Source of the DNA: Lachnospiraceae bacterium UBA7050 | Lineage (GTDB): Bacteria; Bacillota; Clostridia; Lachnospirales; Lachnospiraceae | Assembly: GCA_002493905.1 (NCBI GenBank) | Contig: DLAJ01000044.1 | Location: 21,464-85,463, forward strand | Length of the DNA: 64,000 nt | Direction of reading: 5' to 3' | In this document: positions 8,680 through 17,406 of the stretch, in pieces | How the letters are laid out: each line of letters opens with the position of its first letter | Position numbering within the stretch: position 1 is the stretch's first letter | Position numbers and translations under genes: made by a program | The notes under the pieces: generated by a model | The model's input: the letters and a program-made list of their open reading frames with translations, nothing else | Database searches by the model: none | What the model was told of the DNA's origin: nothing

Positions 8680-10518
8680 ATGATGAGATCATTGTTTTCT
8701 GGTGTTTCCGGCTTAAAGGTGCATCAGACAAAGATGGACGTAATCGGTAACAACATTGCAAACGTCAACACGACATCCTATAAGTCGATGTCGATCAATT
8801 TTTCCGAATTAATGTATCAGACTTCTGCAGCGGCGTCGGGACCGAACGCGACGACCGGTACGGCAGGCAAGAACCCGAAGCAGATCGGTCTCGGTGTTGT
8901 ATCGGGGGCGATCAGCACGGCGATCACGCAGTCCGGTTCGGCACAGACAACGAACAATCCGTTTGATGTCCGTATCACGGGAGACGCATTTTTTGTTGTC
9001 AGCAACGGCAGTGAGAATCTGATGACACGTGACGGCTCATTCTTTGTCGACGCAGCAGGAAACCTTGCCATGACTTCCACGGGCTTTAACGTTATGGGCT
9101 GGCAGGTTGATGAGGAGACCGGTAAAGTAAAGCAGGATACCGTAACGGCGCTGCGCATCATGAGTCAGGAGAATATGACCTATGACGCAGAATATACGAC
9201 GAACGGAAATATTTCCGGTATTGTGGACAAAAAAGATACGGATATCAATTCCCCGTCCGGCAAGACGATCAATTTCCAGTTCTTTGATAATCTGGGTTAC
9301 AGCTATACTGCGAAGCTGAGTCTGCATAAGGCAGCGAACGACGGAGAATTTTATCTGGAAATGGATGATATTCTGGATTCAGACGGCAAGTCCATCAGTG
9401 AGTATTACAAAGTGCCGGTCAGCGAGATTGCAAAGCTCGGTGCAGCAACGGACGTGACGACGGAGGAGGCGTACAATCCGCTCACGGATACGTTTAAGAT
9501 TACGGTGTTGGACACAGCGACCAATACGAATGTAGAACGTCCGGTTACGAGAACAGTCAATTATAATCAGGCGGACGGAACCTATAAAATCTCGTTTACG
9601 GATGACAAGGGAGCGATCATCACCGAAGCCACCCATCCGGGTTATCTTGCGGCGATCGGAAATGCAGGTGTTGATGTAGGTGCGCTTGGAGCAGCGGGAG
9701 CGGATGGTACCTATACCGTGCAGATGACGAGCTTTGCTCCGGCGCCGACTGGAACAGGGGCGGATGCGACTGCACCGAGAGAACTTGATACGACGACAAT
9801 TCAGAATAATCTTGCCGTTCTGCAGGCGATTTTTGGCGACAGCATTGATCAGGGGACCAGAACCGCAACGGTAGACCCGCTGACAGGTGCGCTGACCGTA
9901 ACGGGCAAAAACGTACAGGGCGGTCTGATCCGTTTTAATACCGATACGGGTGCGTTTATTTCCGCTAACGGTAATCCGACCGGATTAACGATTGACTTTG
10001 CGGATTCTTTTACAAATAATAATGTCATCACGAGTCTTCGTAACTTCCATGACATTCAGATGGATTTAACGAGAATGAAGAGCAGCGACAATGGCGGTTC
10101 CGCAGCATTGTCTGCGGACAGCGGCGACTTACAGGGTTTGGGCGCAGGCCGGAAGCTCGGTGAGATGAGCGGCATCACGATTTCCGATAACGGTGAAATC
10201 TGGGCGGCATACGACAACGGTATGTCGAGACTGTTAGGACAGATCGCAGTTGCCGAGTTTGCGAATGCTTCGGGTCTGGAGAAGGTTGGAGATAATCTTT
10301 ACAGACCGACCTTAAACTCCGGTGATTTTGACGGTATCGGCGTTGATATCAAAGTGAACGGCGGTTCGATGAACAGCGGTCAGCTTGAGATGAGTAACGT
10401 TGATCTTTCCACGGAGTTTACGGAGATGATCACAACCCAGAGAGGGTTTCAGGCAAATTCACGTATTATTACAACTTCGGACAGTCTGTTAGAGGAACTG
10501 GTAAATCTGAAGAGATAA
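8680..10518 (+). CDS. flgE: Flagellar hook protein FlgE
   Basis: FlgE is the hook subunit. It is exported by the type III apparatus and polymerises under the FlgD cap. The N-terminal D0 region MMRSLFSGVSGLKVHQTKMD, followed by VIGNNIANVNTTSYKSM, is the rod/hook signature. The C-terminal region ends NVDLSTEFTEMITTQRGFQA with a final heptad helix, again canonical. At 612 residues it is long, with extra Thr/Asp/Gly-rich D2/D3 material in the middle (about residues 230-450). The start is ATG 8680 with SD AAGGAGGG; a second ATG follows at once. Expression may be set apart from the downstream motor genes by the hairpin at 10618. Confidence 0.96.
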   Translation: MMRSLFSGVSGLKVHQTKMDVIGNNIANVNTTSYKSMSINFSELMYQTSAAASGPNATTGTAGKNPKQIGLGVVSGAISTAITQSGSAQTTNNPFDVRITGDAFFVVSNGSENLMTRDGSFFVDAAGNLAMTSTGFNVMGWQVDEETGKVKQDTVTALRIMSQENMTYDAEYTTNGNISGIVDKKDTDINSPSGKTINFQFFDNLGYSYTAKLSLHKAANDGEFYLEMDDILDSDGKSISEYYKVPVSEIAKLGAATDVTTEEAYNPLTDTFKITVLDTATNTNVERPVTRTVNYNQADGTYKISFTDDKGAIITEATHPGYLAAIGNAGVDVGALGAAGADGTYTVQMTSFAPAPTGTGADATAPRELDTTTIQNNLAVLQAIFGDSIDQGTRTATVDPLTGALTVTGKNVQGGLIRFNTDTGAFISANGNPTGLTIDFADSFTNNNVITSLRNFHDIQMDLTRMKSSDNGGSAALSADSGDLQGLGAGRKLGEMSGITISDNGEIWAAYDNGMSRLLGQIAVAEFANASGLEKVGDNLYRPTLNSGDFDGIGVDIKVNGGSMNSGQLEMSNVDLSTEFTEMITTQRGFQANSRIITTSDSLLEELVNLKR

Positions 10519-10617
10519 TGATAAGCGTTATGCGCATGAAAGCGGCATGACGCAAAATGAGGAAACAGGTAATTACAGTTGGAAAGTGTGTTTATACCCC
10601 TTTTCAGTCTGGAAACA

Positions 10618-10646
10618 GGGAACCGCGCATAAGGGCGGTTCCCTTT
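10618..10646 (+). terminator. Terminator-like hairpin after flgE
   Basis: GGGAACCGC (10618-10626) pairs perfectly with GCGGTTCCC (10635-10643) around an 8-base loop and is followed by a short TTT run. It sits in the 239-base gap between flgE and flbD, the largest gap inside the flagellar operon. The short U tract suggests partial termination or an RNA-processing or stability element. Confidence 0.6.
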
Positions 10647-10757
10647 CCGTATGTTTGAAGAATGTTTGGATGTTAGCGGGTGGGCACCGTTCATTTTAGA
10701 GAATGCCATGCTGGTATTTTATGGTATTGACCGGCGTGCCCGGGAAGGAGAGGCGGC

Positions 10758-10943
10758 ATGATTGAAGTGACAAAACTCAATGATATCAAGATTTTGATCA
10801 ATCCGGACCTGATTGAATATGTGGAGGAAACACCGGATACCGTTGTCGCTTTGACAACAGGACGGAAAATTATTGTAAAAGAAAGTAGACAAGAAGTGAA
10901 AAATCTAGTAAAATCTTATAGGAAAGAAATTTTTGCTGAGTAA
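10758..10943 (+). CDS. flbD: FlbD/SwrD-family flagellar protein
   Basis: This 61-residue protein of the FlbD/SwrD family lies before motA in many Firmicutes; in Bacillus subtilis SwrD raises motor power for swarming. The family pattern is clear: MIEVTKLNDIKILINPDLIE, then YVEETPDTVVALTTGRKIIV and a Lys-rich helix. It resembles small inner-face motor accessory proteins and has no membrane helix. SD GGAGAGGCGG precedes ATG 10758. motA begins 20 bases after its stop. The identity is well supported; the molecular role is known only from homologues. Confidence 0.9.
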   Translation: MIEVTKLNDIKILINPDLIEYVEETPDTVVALTTGRKIIVKESRQEVKNLVKSYRKEIFAE

Positions 10944-10963
10944 AGCAGAGAGTGGTGAGTTTC

Positions 10964-11761
10964 GTGGATATAGCATCTTTAGTTGGACTGGTTGTATGTA
11001 TTGTGCTTGTATTGTGGGCGATTATCAGCGGTGCAGGTGGTCCTGCGGCAGCTGCAAAGTCGTTCATTGAGTTTCAGTCAATCTGTATTACATTCGGCGG
11101 TTCCTTCCTAAGTGTTATGGCAATGAACACGATGAAGGATTACATAAATGGTCTGAAATGCTTTGCAAGGATTTTCAAAGCGCAGGTCATTAACATGTCG
11201 GAGAGTATCAAGAAGATCATCGAACTTTCCAATACGGCCCGTAAGGAAGGCCTTCTTCAGCTTGAAGAAGCCGCATCTGAATTAGATGATGAATTTATGA
11301 AAAAAGGCATTTTGCTGATCGTTGACGGTACTGATCCTGATCTGGTCCGCTCTATTATGGAAACGGAGCTGGTCAGCATTGAGGGACGTCATAAGAAGGT
11401 TATTAAGGTATGGGAGGACATCGGTTCCATGGGACCGGCATGGGGTATGATCGGTACACTTGTCGGATTGGTAAACATGCTTCAGAACATGTCTGATCCC
11501 AGTTCTATCGGTCCTGCAATGTCAGTTGCTCTTCTGACGACACTGTACGGTTCCATGATCGCAAACTGGATTTGTGCGCCGGTTGCGAGTAAATTGAAAG
11601 TCAATAATGAGGCCGAGATCATGATGAAAGAGATCATGATTGAAGGTCTGCTTTCTATTCAGGCAGGCGAAAATCCGCGCGTCATTGAGGAGAAATTAAA
11701 GTCGTTCCTTGCACCGAAGGATCGCGGGTCGTCGGATGAAGGTGGTGAGGAAAATGGCTAA
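10964..11761 (+). CDS. motA: Flagellar motor stator protein MotA
   Basis: MotA is the stator subunit that couples ion flow to FliG. Four membrane helices are visible: LVGLVVCIVLVLWAIISG near the start, FGGSFLSVMAMNT, then GPAWGMIGTLVGLVNMLQNM and LLTTLYGSMIANWICAPVAS. A charged cytoplasmic loop lies between the second and third helices. GTG 10964 gives the family-like start MDIASLVGL with GGTGAG 5 bases upstream. In-frame GTGs at 10952 and 10955 are alternatives that add 3-4 residues. It overlaps motB by 8 bases, so the two stator subunits are probably translationally coupled. Whether the motor uses protons or sodium cannot be told safely. Confidence 0.95.
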   Translation: MDIASLVGLVVCIVLVLWAIISGAGGPAAAAKSFIEFQSICITFGGSFLSVMAMNTMKDYINGLKCFARIFKAQVINMSESIKKIIELSNTARKEGLLQLEEAASELDDEFMKKGILLIVDGTDPDLVRSIMETELVSIEGRHKKVIKVWEDIGSMGPAWGMIGTLVGLVNMLQNMSDPSSIGPAMSVALLTTLYGSMIANWICAPVASKLKVNNEAEIMMKEIMIEGLLSIQAGENPRVIEEKLKSFLAPKDRGSSDEGGEENG

Positions 11762-12554
11762 GCGGAAGGAAGATGAACCACCAAAAGGTGCCCCCGCATG
11801 GCAGTCCACTTTTGCGGACCTGATGAATCTTCTGCTCTGCTTTTTCGTGTTGCTTTTTTCTATGTCAAAGATTGAAGAAGATAAATGGCTCGCGGTTGTA
11901 GCATCCTTTCAGAATACGATCAGCGTATTTGACGGAGGGGCGGAAGCGATCGGTGACGGTGTTCTGATCAGTAACGGTGTCAGCCAGCTCAATGAATTGT
12001 CGCAGTACATTAACAGCAGCGGACAGGCGGAAGAGGTAGACGAACCGGACGATACGCTATATAATGAGATGGAGCGCGAAGGGCTTGCGGAGTCTGAGGA
12101 GATGGCAGAACAGATTGAGGAGGCGTTATCAGAGCTGAATCTGGATAAGGAGATTGATGTAGATTTCAATTCCCAATATGTGCTCCTTACGATGAAGGGC
12201 GCAATTCTGTTTGATTCCGGACGCGCGGAGCTAAAGCCGGAGATTTATCCGACGCTCGACAGACTGGGGCTGATCCTGATGGTGTATGCGGACAGTCTGA
12301 TTGAGATTGAAGGGCATACGGACAATGTGCCGATCCATAATGCGGCGTTTGCAAATAATGATGAGCTATCAAGCGCAAGGGCGCTGGCAGTGTTTCAATA
12401 TTTTATGGAAACAACGAATTTAGACCCTGTCAATCTCAAGCATTCCGGCAGAGGGGAATACATTCCGGTGGCGGATAACTCGACGGAGGAAGGGCGTGCG
12501 CACAACAGACGCGTTGAAATTAAAATCTATAATACATTAAGCACGGAGCGTTGA
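11754..12554 (+). CDS. motB: Flagellar motor stator protein MotB
   Basis: MotB anchors the stator to peptidoglycan and supplies the ion-binding aspartate. The first helix contains FADLMNLLLCFFVLLFSMSK, with Asp22 in the place of the essential aspartate. After a linker, the OmpA-like peptidoglycan-binding domain has LFDSGRAELKPEIYPTLDRL, IEGHTDNVPI and RAHNRRVEI. The gene encodes 266 residues from ATG 11754, with SD GGTGAGG at 11744-11750. A longer in-frame start at 11709 lies within motA and has no SD. It overlaps motA by 8 bases and is followed closely by fliL. All key elements are present. Confidence 0.95.
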   Translation: MAKRKEDEPPKGAPAWQSTFADLMNLLLCFFVLLFSMSKIEEDKWLAVVASFQNTISVFDGGAEAIGDGVLISNGVSQLNELSQYINSSGQAEEVDEPDDTLYNEMEREGLAESEEMAEQIEEALSELNLDKEIDVDFNSQYVLLTMKGAILFDSGRAELKPEIYPTLDRLGLILMVYADSLIEIEGHTDNVPIHNAAFANNDELSSARALAVFQYFMETTNLDPVNLKHSGRGEYIPVADNSTEEGRAHNRRVEIKIYNTLSTER

Positions 12555-12584
12555 TGGAATCCGTGGGGCAGAGAGGTGCTTGCT

Positions 12585-13121
12585 TTGAAAAAGAATTTGT
12601 TATCGATTATCATTCTTGCTTTACTGGTCGTCAATTTGGTCATGACCGGAATCATGATGTTCTCGGTTATCAATGTCTCCAACAAAAATGCGAAGCTGGT
12701 CGGCGACATTGCGGCGGTACTCAGTATTGAGACCGGATCGGGGGAGGATAGTGATGAGGAAGAGACAGTTTCGATTGACGATACGGATGTCTATGTGATC
12801 ACGGACCGTATGACGATTCCGTTTATGCAGGTGAGCGAGGCGGAAGGCGGAGATGGCAAGGATCATTATTTTGTCGTGACCGTATCACTTTCCATGAATA
12901 AAAAACATAAGGATTATAAGGCGTACGGTACTGAGAAAGAGATGCAGGCGAGGGAAAGCCTGATCAAGACAGAGATTCAGTCGGTGATCGGCAGTTATAC
13001 CATGGAGCAGTTCAAAGAAAATCAGGAGCTGATACGCGAGGAAGTGCTGGAGCGCATTCAGACATTATATGATTCCACATTTATCTTTAATGTGAATTTT
13101 AGTGATTATCTATATTCATGA
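12585..13121 (+). CDS. fliL: Flagellar basal body-associated protein FliL
   Basis: FliL is a single-pass membrane protein that encircles stators and affects torque. The 178 residues have an N-terminal membrane helix (LLSIIILALLVVNLVMTGIM), an acidic linker (EDSDEEETVSI) and an extracytoplasmic stomatin-like domain. The domain ends with RIQTLYDSTFIFNVNFSDYLYS, which fits the FliL end. TTG 12585 is preferred because SD GAGAGG (12571-12576) is properly spaced; GTG 12576 would lie inside that SD. The position between motB and fliM is the usual one in Clostridia. FliL sequences diverge, so the call leans on topology and position. Confidence 0.88.
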   Translation: MKKNLLSIIILALLVVNLVMTGIMMFSVINVSNKNAKLVGDIAAVLSIETGSGEDSDEEETVSIDDTDVYVITDRMTIPFMQVSEAEGGDGKDHYFVVTVSLSMNKKHKDYKAYGTEKEMQARESLIKTEIQSVIGSYTMEQFKENQELIREEVLERIQTLYDSTFIFNVNFSDYLYS

Positions 13122-13137
13122 TGGGAGGTGAGCCGTT

Positions 13138-14118
13138 GTGGGTGAGGTCTTATCCCAAAGTGAGATAGACAGTCTTCTCAACGCGTTAAGTACCGGCGAA
13201 CTGGATATAGATGATGCCAAGGAAAGTAATGATAAACAGGTCAAGAATTATGACTTTAAGCGCCCGGCGAAGTTCTCCAAAGAGCATTTACGCACGCTTG
13301 AAATTATTTTTGAGCATTATGGCAGACTGGTATCAACGACGCTTCCGGTCTATCTTCGGAAAGCAGTTCAGGTTACGGTGGCAAGCTCGGAGACCGTTAC
13401 GTTTTCAGAGTTTACGAATGCACTTGCTAATCCGGTTGCGCTTGGTATTGTTAATTTTCAGCCGCTTGGCGGTACGGTGATTGTGGAACTGGCAGCAACG
13501 CTTGCATTCACGATCATAGACCGGATGCTTGGCGGTTCAGGAGAACCGCTTCCCAAGAACAGGGAATTCTCTGAGATAGAGATGAGCATTGTCGAAAAGA
13601 TCATGGTGATCTGTATCCAGCTATTAAGGGAGCCATGGAAAAATGTGGCAGAGATCAATCCGATCTTAGAGAGAATAGAAACAAATCCGCAGTTTGCGCA
13701 GGTTATATCTCCGACGGATATGATCGCGATTATTACATTGAATCTTAAGATCGGGGACGTTGAAGGCTTCATGAATATCTGCCTTCCGTATTTTACGCTG
13801 GAAAGCATTATGGACCGCCTGAACACGAAGTTCTGGTATGCCAATATGCAGGAGCACTCTGACGAGGATTATAATGAACAGCTTGAGACGATGATCCGAA
13901 GGGTGGATGTGCCGGTAAAAGCAATCTTAGGACGCACCAAGGTCGCGGCAGGAGATTTCATGAATCTACAGCCCGGAGACGTCATACGATTGGATACAAA
14001 GGTAGACAGCGAACTGGATGTTTTCGTCGGTAATATCAAAAAATTTAAGGCAATGCCCGGTTCGGACGATGAACATTTTGCCGTGCGGGTAACGTCTATT
14101 ATAAGAGAGGAGGAGTAG
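13138..14118 (+). CDS. fliM: Flagellar motor switch protein FliM
   Basis: FliM is the C-ring protein that binds phospho-CheY and sets rotation direction. The N-terminal CheY-binding peptide is VLSQSEIDSLLNAL. The middle CheC-like domain has the FliM features but lacks the phosphatase pair, and the C-terminal SpoA domain ends with GDVIRLDTKVDSELDVFVG. It has 326 residues, standard length. GTG 13138 is preceded by the strong SD GGGAGGTGA. The gene is 16 bases after fliL and 4 bases before fliY. fliY starts with nearly the same CheY-binding peptide. Confidence 0.96.
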   Translation: MGEVLSQSEIDSLLNALSTGELDIDDAKESNDKQVKNYDFKRPAKFSKEHLRTLEIIFEHYGRLVSTTLPVYLRKAVQVTVASSETVTFSEFTNALANPVALGIVNFQPLGGTVIVELAATLAFTIIDRMLGGSGEPLPKNREFSEIEMSIVEKIMVICIQLLREPWKNVAEINPILERIETNPQFAQVISPTDMIAIITLNLKIGDVEGFMNICLPYFTLESIMDRLNTKFWYANMQEHSDEDYNEQLETMIRRVDVPVKAILGRTKVAAGDFMNLQPGDVIRLDTKVDSELDVFVGNIKKFKAMPGSDDEHFAVRVTSIIREEE

Positions 14119-14122
14119 CCAG

Positions 14123-15406
14123 ATGGATGGAATGTTATCTCAGGACGAGATCAATGCATTATTGAGCGGCACCGGCCTGGATAATTCGGACACGGCGGAT
14201 GCCGCTACATCCGAAACGGCAGCGGCTCCGGGAGCATCGGCGATTGATGAGAGTCTTTTGACGGACATGGAAAGGGACGCGATCGGAGAGGTTGCCAACA
14301 TTAGTATGGGAACGTCGGCGACGACCCTGTATTCTCTGGTAAACCGCAAGGTCGATATTACAACTCCGGTTGTAACACTTGCAAATCTTGATACAGTGAT
14401 TCAAGATTATCCGAAGCCGTGCGTATTTATTTATATCAAATATACGGAAGGGCTTGACGGAAGCAATATCCTTGTATTAAAAGAACATGATGTAAAGGTT
14501 ATTACAGATTTGATGATGGGGGGGGACGGTACCAATACGGACGGTGAGCTCGGCGAGCTGCATTTAAGTGCGATCGCGGAAGCGATGAACCAGATGATGG
14601 GCTCTTCGGCAACATCACTTTCCTCCATGCTTGGGAAGAAGATTGATATCAGCCCGCCAGACGCAACGCTTGTGGACCTTTTAGAACTGAAGGATCAAGG
14701 ACAGTTGTCCGGCTTTTTATCCGGAACCTTTGTGAAGGTTGCATTCAGAATGCAGATTGATGAGCTGGTGGACAGCACGATCATGCAGCTCTATCCCATT
14801 GACTTTGCAAAGTCTATTTATGAGACGGTTATGAATGTGCAGTCTGGCGGAAGCGATGCCGCGGCACCAGAACCTGCGCCGGCTCCGCAGCCCGCACCGG
14901 CTCCACAGCCGCAGGCGCAGATGCCCGGACCGGATATGAGCGGACAGGGCATGGGCGCAATGGATATGAATTCCATGCAAATGCAGCAGATGGGCATGAA
15001 TCCGATGATGATGGGCATGAACCCTATGCAGATGGGTATGAATCCGATGCAGATGGGTATGAACCCAATGATGATGGGCATGAATCAGATGATGGGGCAG
15101 CCCATGCAGAATGTAAATGTACAGCCCGCACAATTCCAAAGCTTCAACAGGGATGTTCCAGGAATGGAAAATCAGGAAAACATTGGCCTGATCCGGGATG
15201 TGCCGCTTGAGGTGACAGTGGAGCTGGGGCGTACGAGCAAATCAATTGCTGAAATACTTGAGTTTGCGCCCGGTACGATTATTGAGTTGGATAAGATCGC
15301 AGGAGAGCCGATCGATGTACTTGTCAATGGCAAGTTTGTTGCGAGAGGCGAGGTAGTAGTCATTGAGGAAAGCTTTGGCGTCCGTGTAACGGAAATAATC
15401 AAATAA
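14123..15406 (+). CDS. fliY: Flagellar motor switch phosphatase FliY, with a Met-rich repeat linker
   Basis: FliY is a C-ring component that also dephosphorylates CheY-P. It starts with a CheY-binding peptide (MLSQDEINALLSG) like that of FliM. A CheC-like domain follows with two phosphatase half-sites of the E-x2-N type (IGEVANISMG and IAEAMNQMMG). The C-terminal FliN/SpoA domain begins near VPLEVTVELGRTSKSIAEIL. Between them lies an Ala/Pro/Gln linker and then residues 291-324 built of seven-residue units GMNPMQM/GMNPMMM (bases 14993-15094), which is unusual. The protein is 427 residues, longer than Bacillus FliY mainly because of this linker. Start ATG 14123. Confidence 0.95.
   Translation: MDGMLSQDEINALLSGTGLDNSDTADAATSETAAAPGASAIDESLLTDMERDAIGEVANISMGTSATTLYSLVNRKVDITTPVVTLANLDTVIQDYPKPCVFIYIKYTEGLDGSNILVLKEHDVKVITDLMMGGDGTNTDGELGELHLSAIAEAMNQMMGSSATSLSSMLGKKIDISPPDATLVDLLELKDQGQLSGFLSGTFVKVAFRMQIDELVDSTIMQLYPIDFAKSIYETVMNVQSGGSDAAAPEPAPAPQPAPAPQPQAQMPGPDMSGQGMGAMDMNSMQMQQMGMNPMMMGMNPMQMGMNPMQMGMNPMMMGMNQMMGQPMQNVNVQPAQFQSFNRDVPGMENQENIGLIRDVPLEVTVELGRTSKSIAEILEFAPGTIIELDKIAGEPIDVLVNGKFVARGEVVVIEESFGVRVTEIIK
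14993..15094 (+). repeat. 21-bp in-frame tandem repeat in fliY (Met-rich)
   Basis: Four full and one partial 21-base units encode GMNPMMM, GMNPMQM, GMNPMQM, GMNPMMM and GMNQMM. The units differ mostly at third codon positions, so the repeat is not very recent. It lies in the linker between the phosphatase domain and the FliN domain. Confidence 0.85.
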
Positions 15407-15423
15407 AGGATAGGAGAAAAAAT

Positions 15424-15786
15424 ATGGCAAAGAATATTTTAATTTGTGATGACGCAGCATTCATGAGAATGATGATCAAGGACATTCTGACCAAGAATGG
15501 CTACAACGTTGTCGGAGAGGCGGAGAACGGCGCAAAAGGCGTAGAAAAGTACAATGAATTAAAGCCTGACCTTGTACTGATGGACATCACGATGCCGGAG
15601 CTTGACGGAATTCAGGCACTGAAGAAAATCAAGGCACTGGATGCTTCCGCAACAGTCATTATGTGTTCCGCTATGGGACAGCAGGCTATGGTAATCGAGT
15701 CGATTCAGGCTGGTGCCAAAGACTTCATCGTAAAACCGTTCCAGGCTGACCGTGTATTAGAGGCGGTTAAGAAGGTCGTCGGCTAA
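15424..15786 (+). CDS. cheY: Chemotaxis response regulator CheY
   Basis: CheY is a single-domain receiver phosphorylated by CheA; in its active form it binds FliM/FliY at the switch. The 120 residues carry all receiver landmarks: acidic pair in LICDDAAFM (Asp9/Asp10), phospho-acceptor Asp54 in LVLMDITMPE, Ser in MCSAMG and the conserved Lys in FIVKPF. No output domain is attached. It lies directly after fliY, whose product is its phosphatase, an arrangement shared with Bacillus. SD AGGATAGGAG precedes ATG 15424, and fliO starts 1 base after the stop. Confidence 0.97.
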   Translation: MAKNILICDDAAFMRMMIKDILTKNGYNVVGEAENGAKGVEKYNELKPDLVLMDITMPELDGIQALKKIKALDASATVIMCSAMGQQAMVIESIQAGAKDFIVKPFQADRVLEAVKKVVG

Positions 15787-15787
15787 G

Positions 15788-16147
15788 ATGCTGTTAAGTG
15801 GTACGCTGGATTCCGTTTTTGATCTTCTGACTGTGTTGTTTATTTTTGTTGTGGTCATTATACTGACTTACTATACAACACGGTTTATTGCCGGCTATCA
15901 GAAGAATAAGTCCGTTGGACGCAATCTTGAGGTGCTTGAAAGTTATCGGGTTACCTCTAATAAGTATCTCCAAATTGTGCGTGCGGGCAAGAAATATCTG
16001 GTAATCGGGATCGGAAAAGACGAAATTCATGTATTGGCAGAACTTTCCGAGGATGAGCTTACTTTGTCTTCCGGAAACGAGGGGACGGGTACACTCAGCT
16101 TCAAAGAGCTTCTTGATAAGGCAAAACACATGAAAGACAAGAAATGA
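15788..16147 (+). CDS. fliO: Flagellar biosynthesis protein FliO
   Basis: FliO is a small membrane protein that helps assemble the FliP-FliQ-FliR export core. The 119 residues have one N-terminal membrane helix (LLTVLFIFVVVIILTYYTTR) followed by a cytoplasmic beta-rich domain. That domain has the FliO pattern LEVLESYRVTSNKYLQIVRA-GKKYLVIGIGKDEIHVL. There is no signal peptide beyond the anchor. It is wedged between cheY (1-base gap) and fliP (1-base gap), the expected position. The sequence is divergent by family nature, but topology, motif and neighbours agree. Confidence 0.9.
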   Translation: MLLSGTLDSVFDLLTVLFIFVVVIILTYYTTRFIAGYQKNKSVGRNLEVLESYRVTSNKYLQIVRAGKKYLVIGIGKDEIHVLAELSEDELTLSSGNEGTGTLSFKELLDKAKHMKDKK

Positions 16148-16148
16148 A

Positions 16149-17039
16149 ATGAAAAAAGATTTGAATTCCGGGAAAAGAATACTCCGGTATGTATGCCTGC
16201 TGGTTACGGTAGGCATATTGTTTATCGGAAACGGGTTGAACGTACAGGCGATCGGTTCAGGTCTGGGGATTGAGGATACCCCGCTGACTGGGGAGACGGA
16301 TAACTCTACAACGGCAACATCGCCGGGGGATGCTGAGAGCGGCGAGGATTTAGAGGACCTGAATATCGCTAACGGTTTCAATATTACGTTTACGACGGAT
16401 AATGGTTCCCTTTCCGGGACACTCAGGATTCTGCTGACGCTGACGGCAATTGCAGTTGCGCCGATGCTGATCATCTGTCTGACGTCCTTTACGCGGATAC
16501 TGATCGTCATGCACTTTACGAGAACAGCATTAAACACCCAAACAGCACCTCCCAATCAGGTGTTGATTGGGTTAACTTTGTTTCTGACCTTTTTCATTAT
16601 GAGCCCGACGATTAATACCATATACAATGATGCGTATAAGCCTTATGATGCGGGTGAGATTGAACAGGGAGAGGCAATTGATATTGCGGTAGATGCGGTA
16701 AGGGAATTTATGTATCCCCAGACCCAGCGGAAAGATATCCGGATGTTTATGGAGATTGCTGAGCTTCCGTGGGATGCGGAGATGCAGAATGAGGATATTC
16801 CGACTTATGTGCTGATACCAAGTTTTTTGGTGAGCGAGCTGCGTACAGCGTTTATTATCGGCTTCCTGATCTATATTCCGTTCCTTGTGATCGATATGGT
16901 AGTAGCCTCTACGCTGATGGGAATGGGAATGATGATGCTTCCGCCCACAACAATTTCCATGCCGTTTAAGATACTGCTCTTTGTATTGGCGGATGGTTGG
17001 AATCTGGTCATCGGCGGTGTGGTAAGATCCTTTTTGTAG
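16149..17039 (+). CDS. fliP: Flagellar export gate protein FliP
   Basis: FliP forms the pentameric core of the export gate with FliQ and FliR. The 296 residues start with a cleavable signal sequence (LRYVCLLVTVGILFIGNGL). An unusually long Ser/Thr/Gly/Asp-rich stretch follows (about residues 36-85). Then come the conserved membrane region with LTSFTRILIVMHFTRTALNT and QTAPPNQVLIGLTLFLTFFI, and the end with FLVIDMVVASTLMGMGMMML. The typical length is about 220-260, so the N-terminal linker is extended. Start ATG 16149, one base after fliO. Confidence 0.96.
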   Translation: MKKDLNSGKRILRYVCLLVTVGILFIGNGLNVQAIGSGLGIEDTPLTGETDNSTTATSPGDAESGEDLEDLNIANGFNITFTTDNGSLSGTLRILLTLTAIAVAPMLIICLTSFTRILIVMHFTRTALNTQTAPPNQVLIGLTLFLTFFIMSPTINTIYNDAYKPYDAGEIEQGEAIDIAVDAVREFMYPQTQRKDIRMFMEIAELPWDAEMQNEDIPTYVLIPSFLVSELRTAFIIGFLIYIPFLVIDMVVASTLMGMGMMMLPPTTISMPFKILLFVLADGWNLVIGGVVRSFL

Positions 17040-17086
17040 CAGCGATGATCCGCTTTTGATTTGTGGAAAGGAGTGCAAAGACCACA

Positions 17087-17356
17087 ATGACTGCAGAAGA
17101 AGTAATTATGATTATCAGAGAAGGCCTGTTTGTGGTTATCAAAACAGCGGCGATACCTCTTTTAGTATCGCTTGTTGTCGGTCTGGTTGTCAGTATTTTT
17201 CAGACTGTTACTTCTATACAGGAACAGACATTGACGATGATACCGAAAATCTTAAGCGTATTTCTGGCACTGATACTGTTCGGACACTGGATGCTTAACA
17301 ATATAACGACATTTATGACAACACTTTGGTCCGATTTTTCGGTGTATATCAGGTAG
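17087..17356 (+). CDS. fliQ: Flagellar export gate protein FliQ
   Basis: FliQ is a two-helix export-gate subunit. The 89 residues from ATG 17087 match the family length. They start MTAEEVIMIIREGLFVVIKT, run through two hydrophobic helices (IPLLVSLVVGLVVSIFQTV and ILSVFLALILFGHWML) and end near FMTTLWSDF. Between the helices, TSIQEQTLTMIPK is the FliQ signature. A GTG at 17063 is in frame and would add 8 residues; the SD GGAAAGGAG (17065-17073) would lie within it, so ATG 17087 is preferred. fliR follows after 50 bases. Confidence 0.94.
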   Translation: MTAEEVIMIIREGLFVVIKTAAIPLLVSLVVGLVVSIFQTVTSIQEQTLTMIPKILSVFLALILFGHWMLNNITTFMTTLWSDFSVYIR

Positions 17357-17406
17357 CAGATAAAAAATCGGCTTTTTAATCAACCGGGCAGGAATGGACG
17401 ATTAGC

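Noticed and set aside
14818..15081. Minus-strand frame over the FliY Met repeats
   Set aside because: The Ile/Gly/Phe-Met pattern is the reverse complement of the Met-rich repeat; FliY on the + strand has clear domains on both sides.
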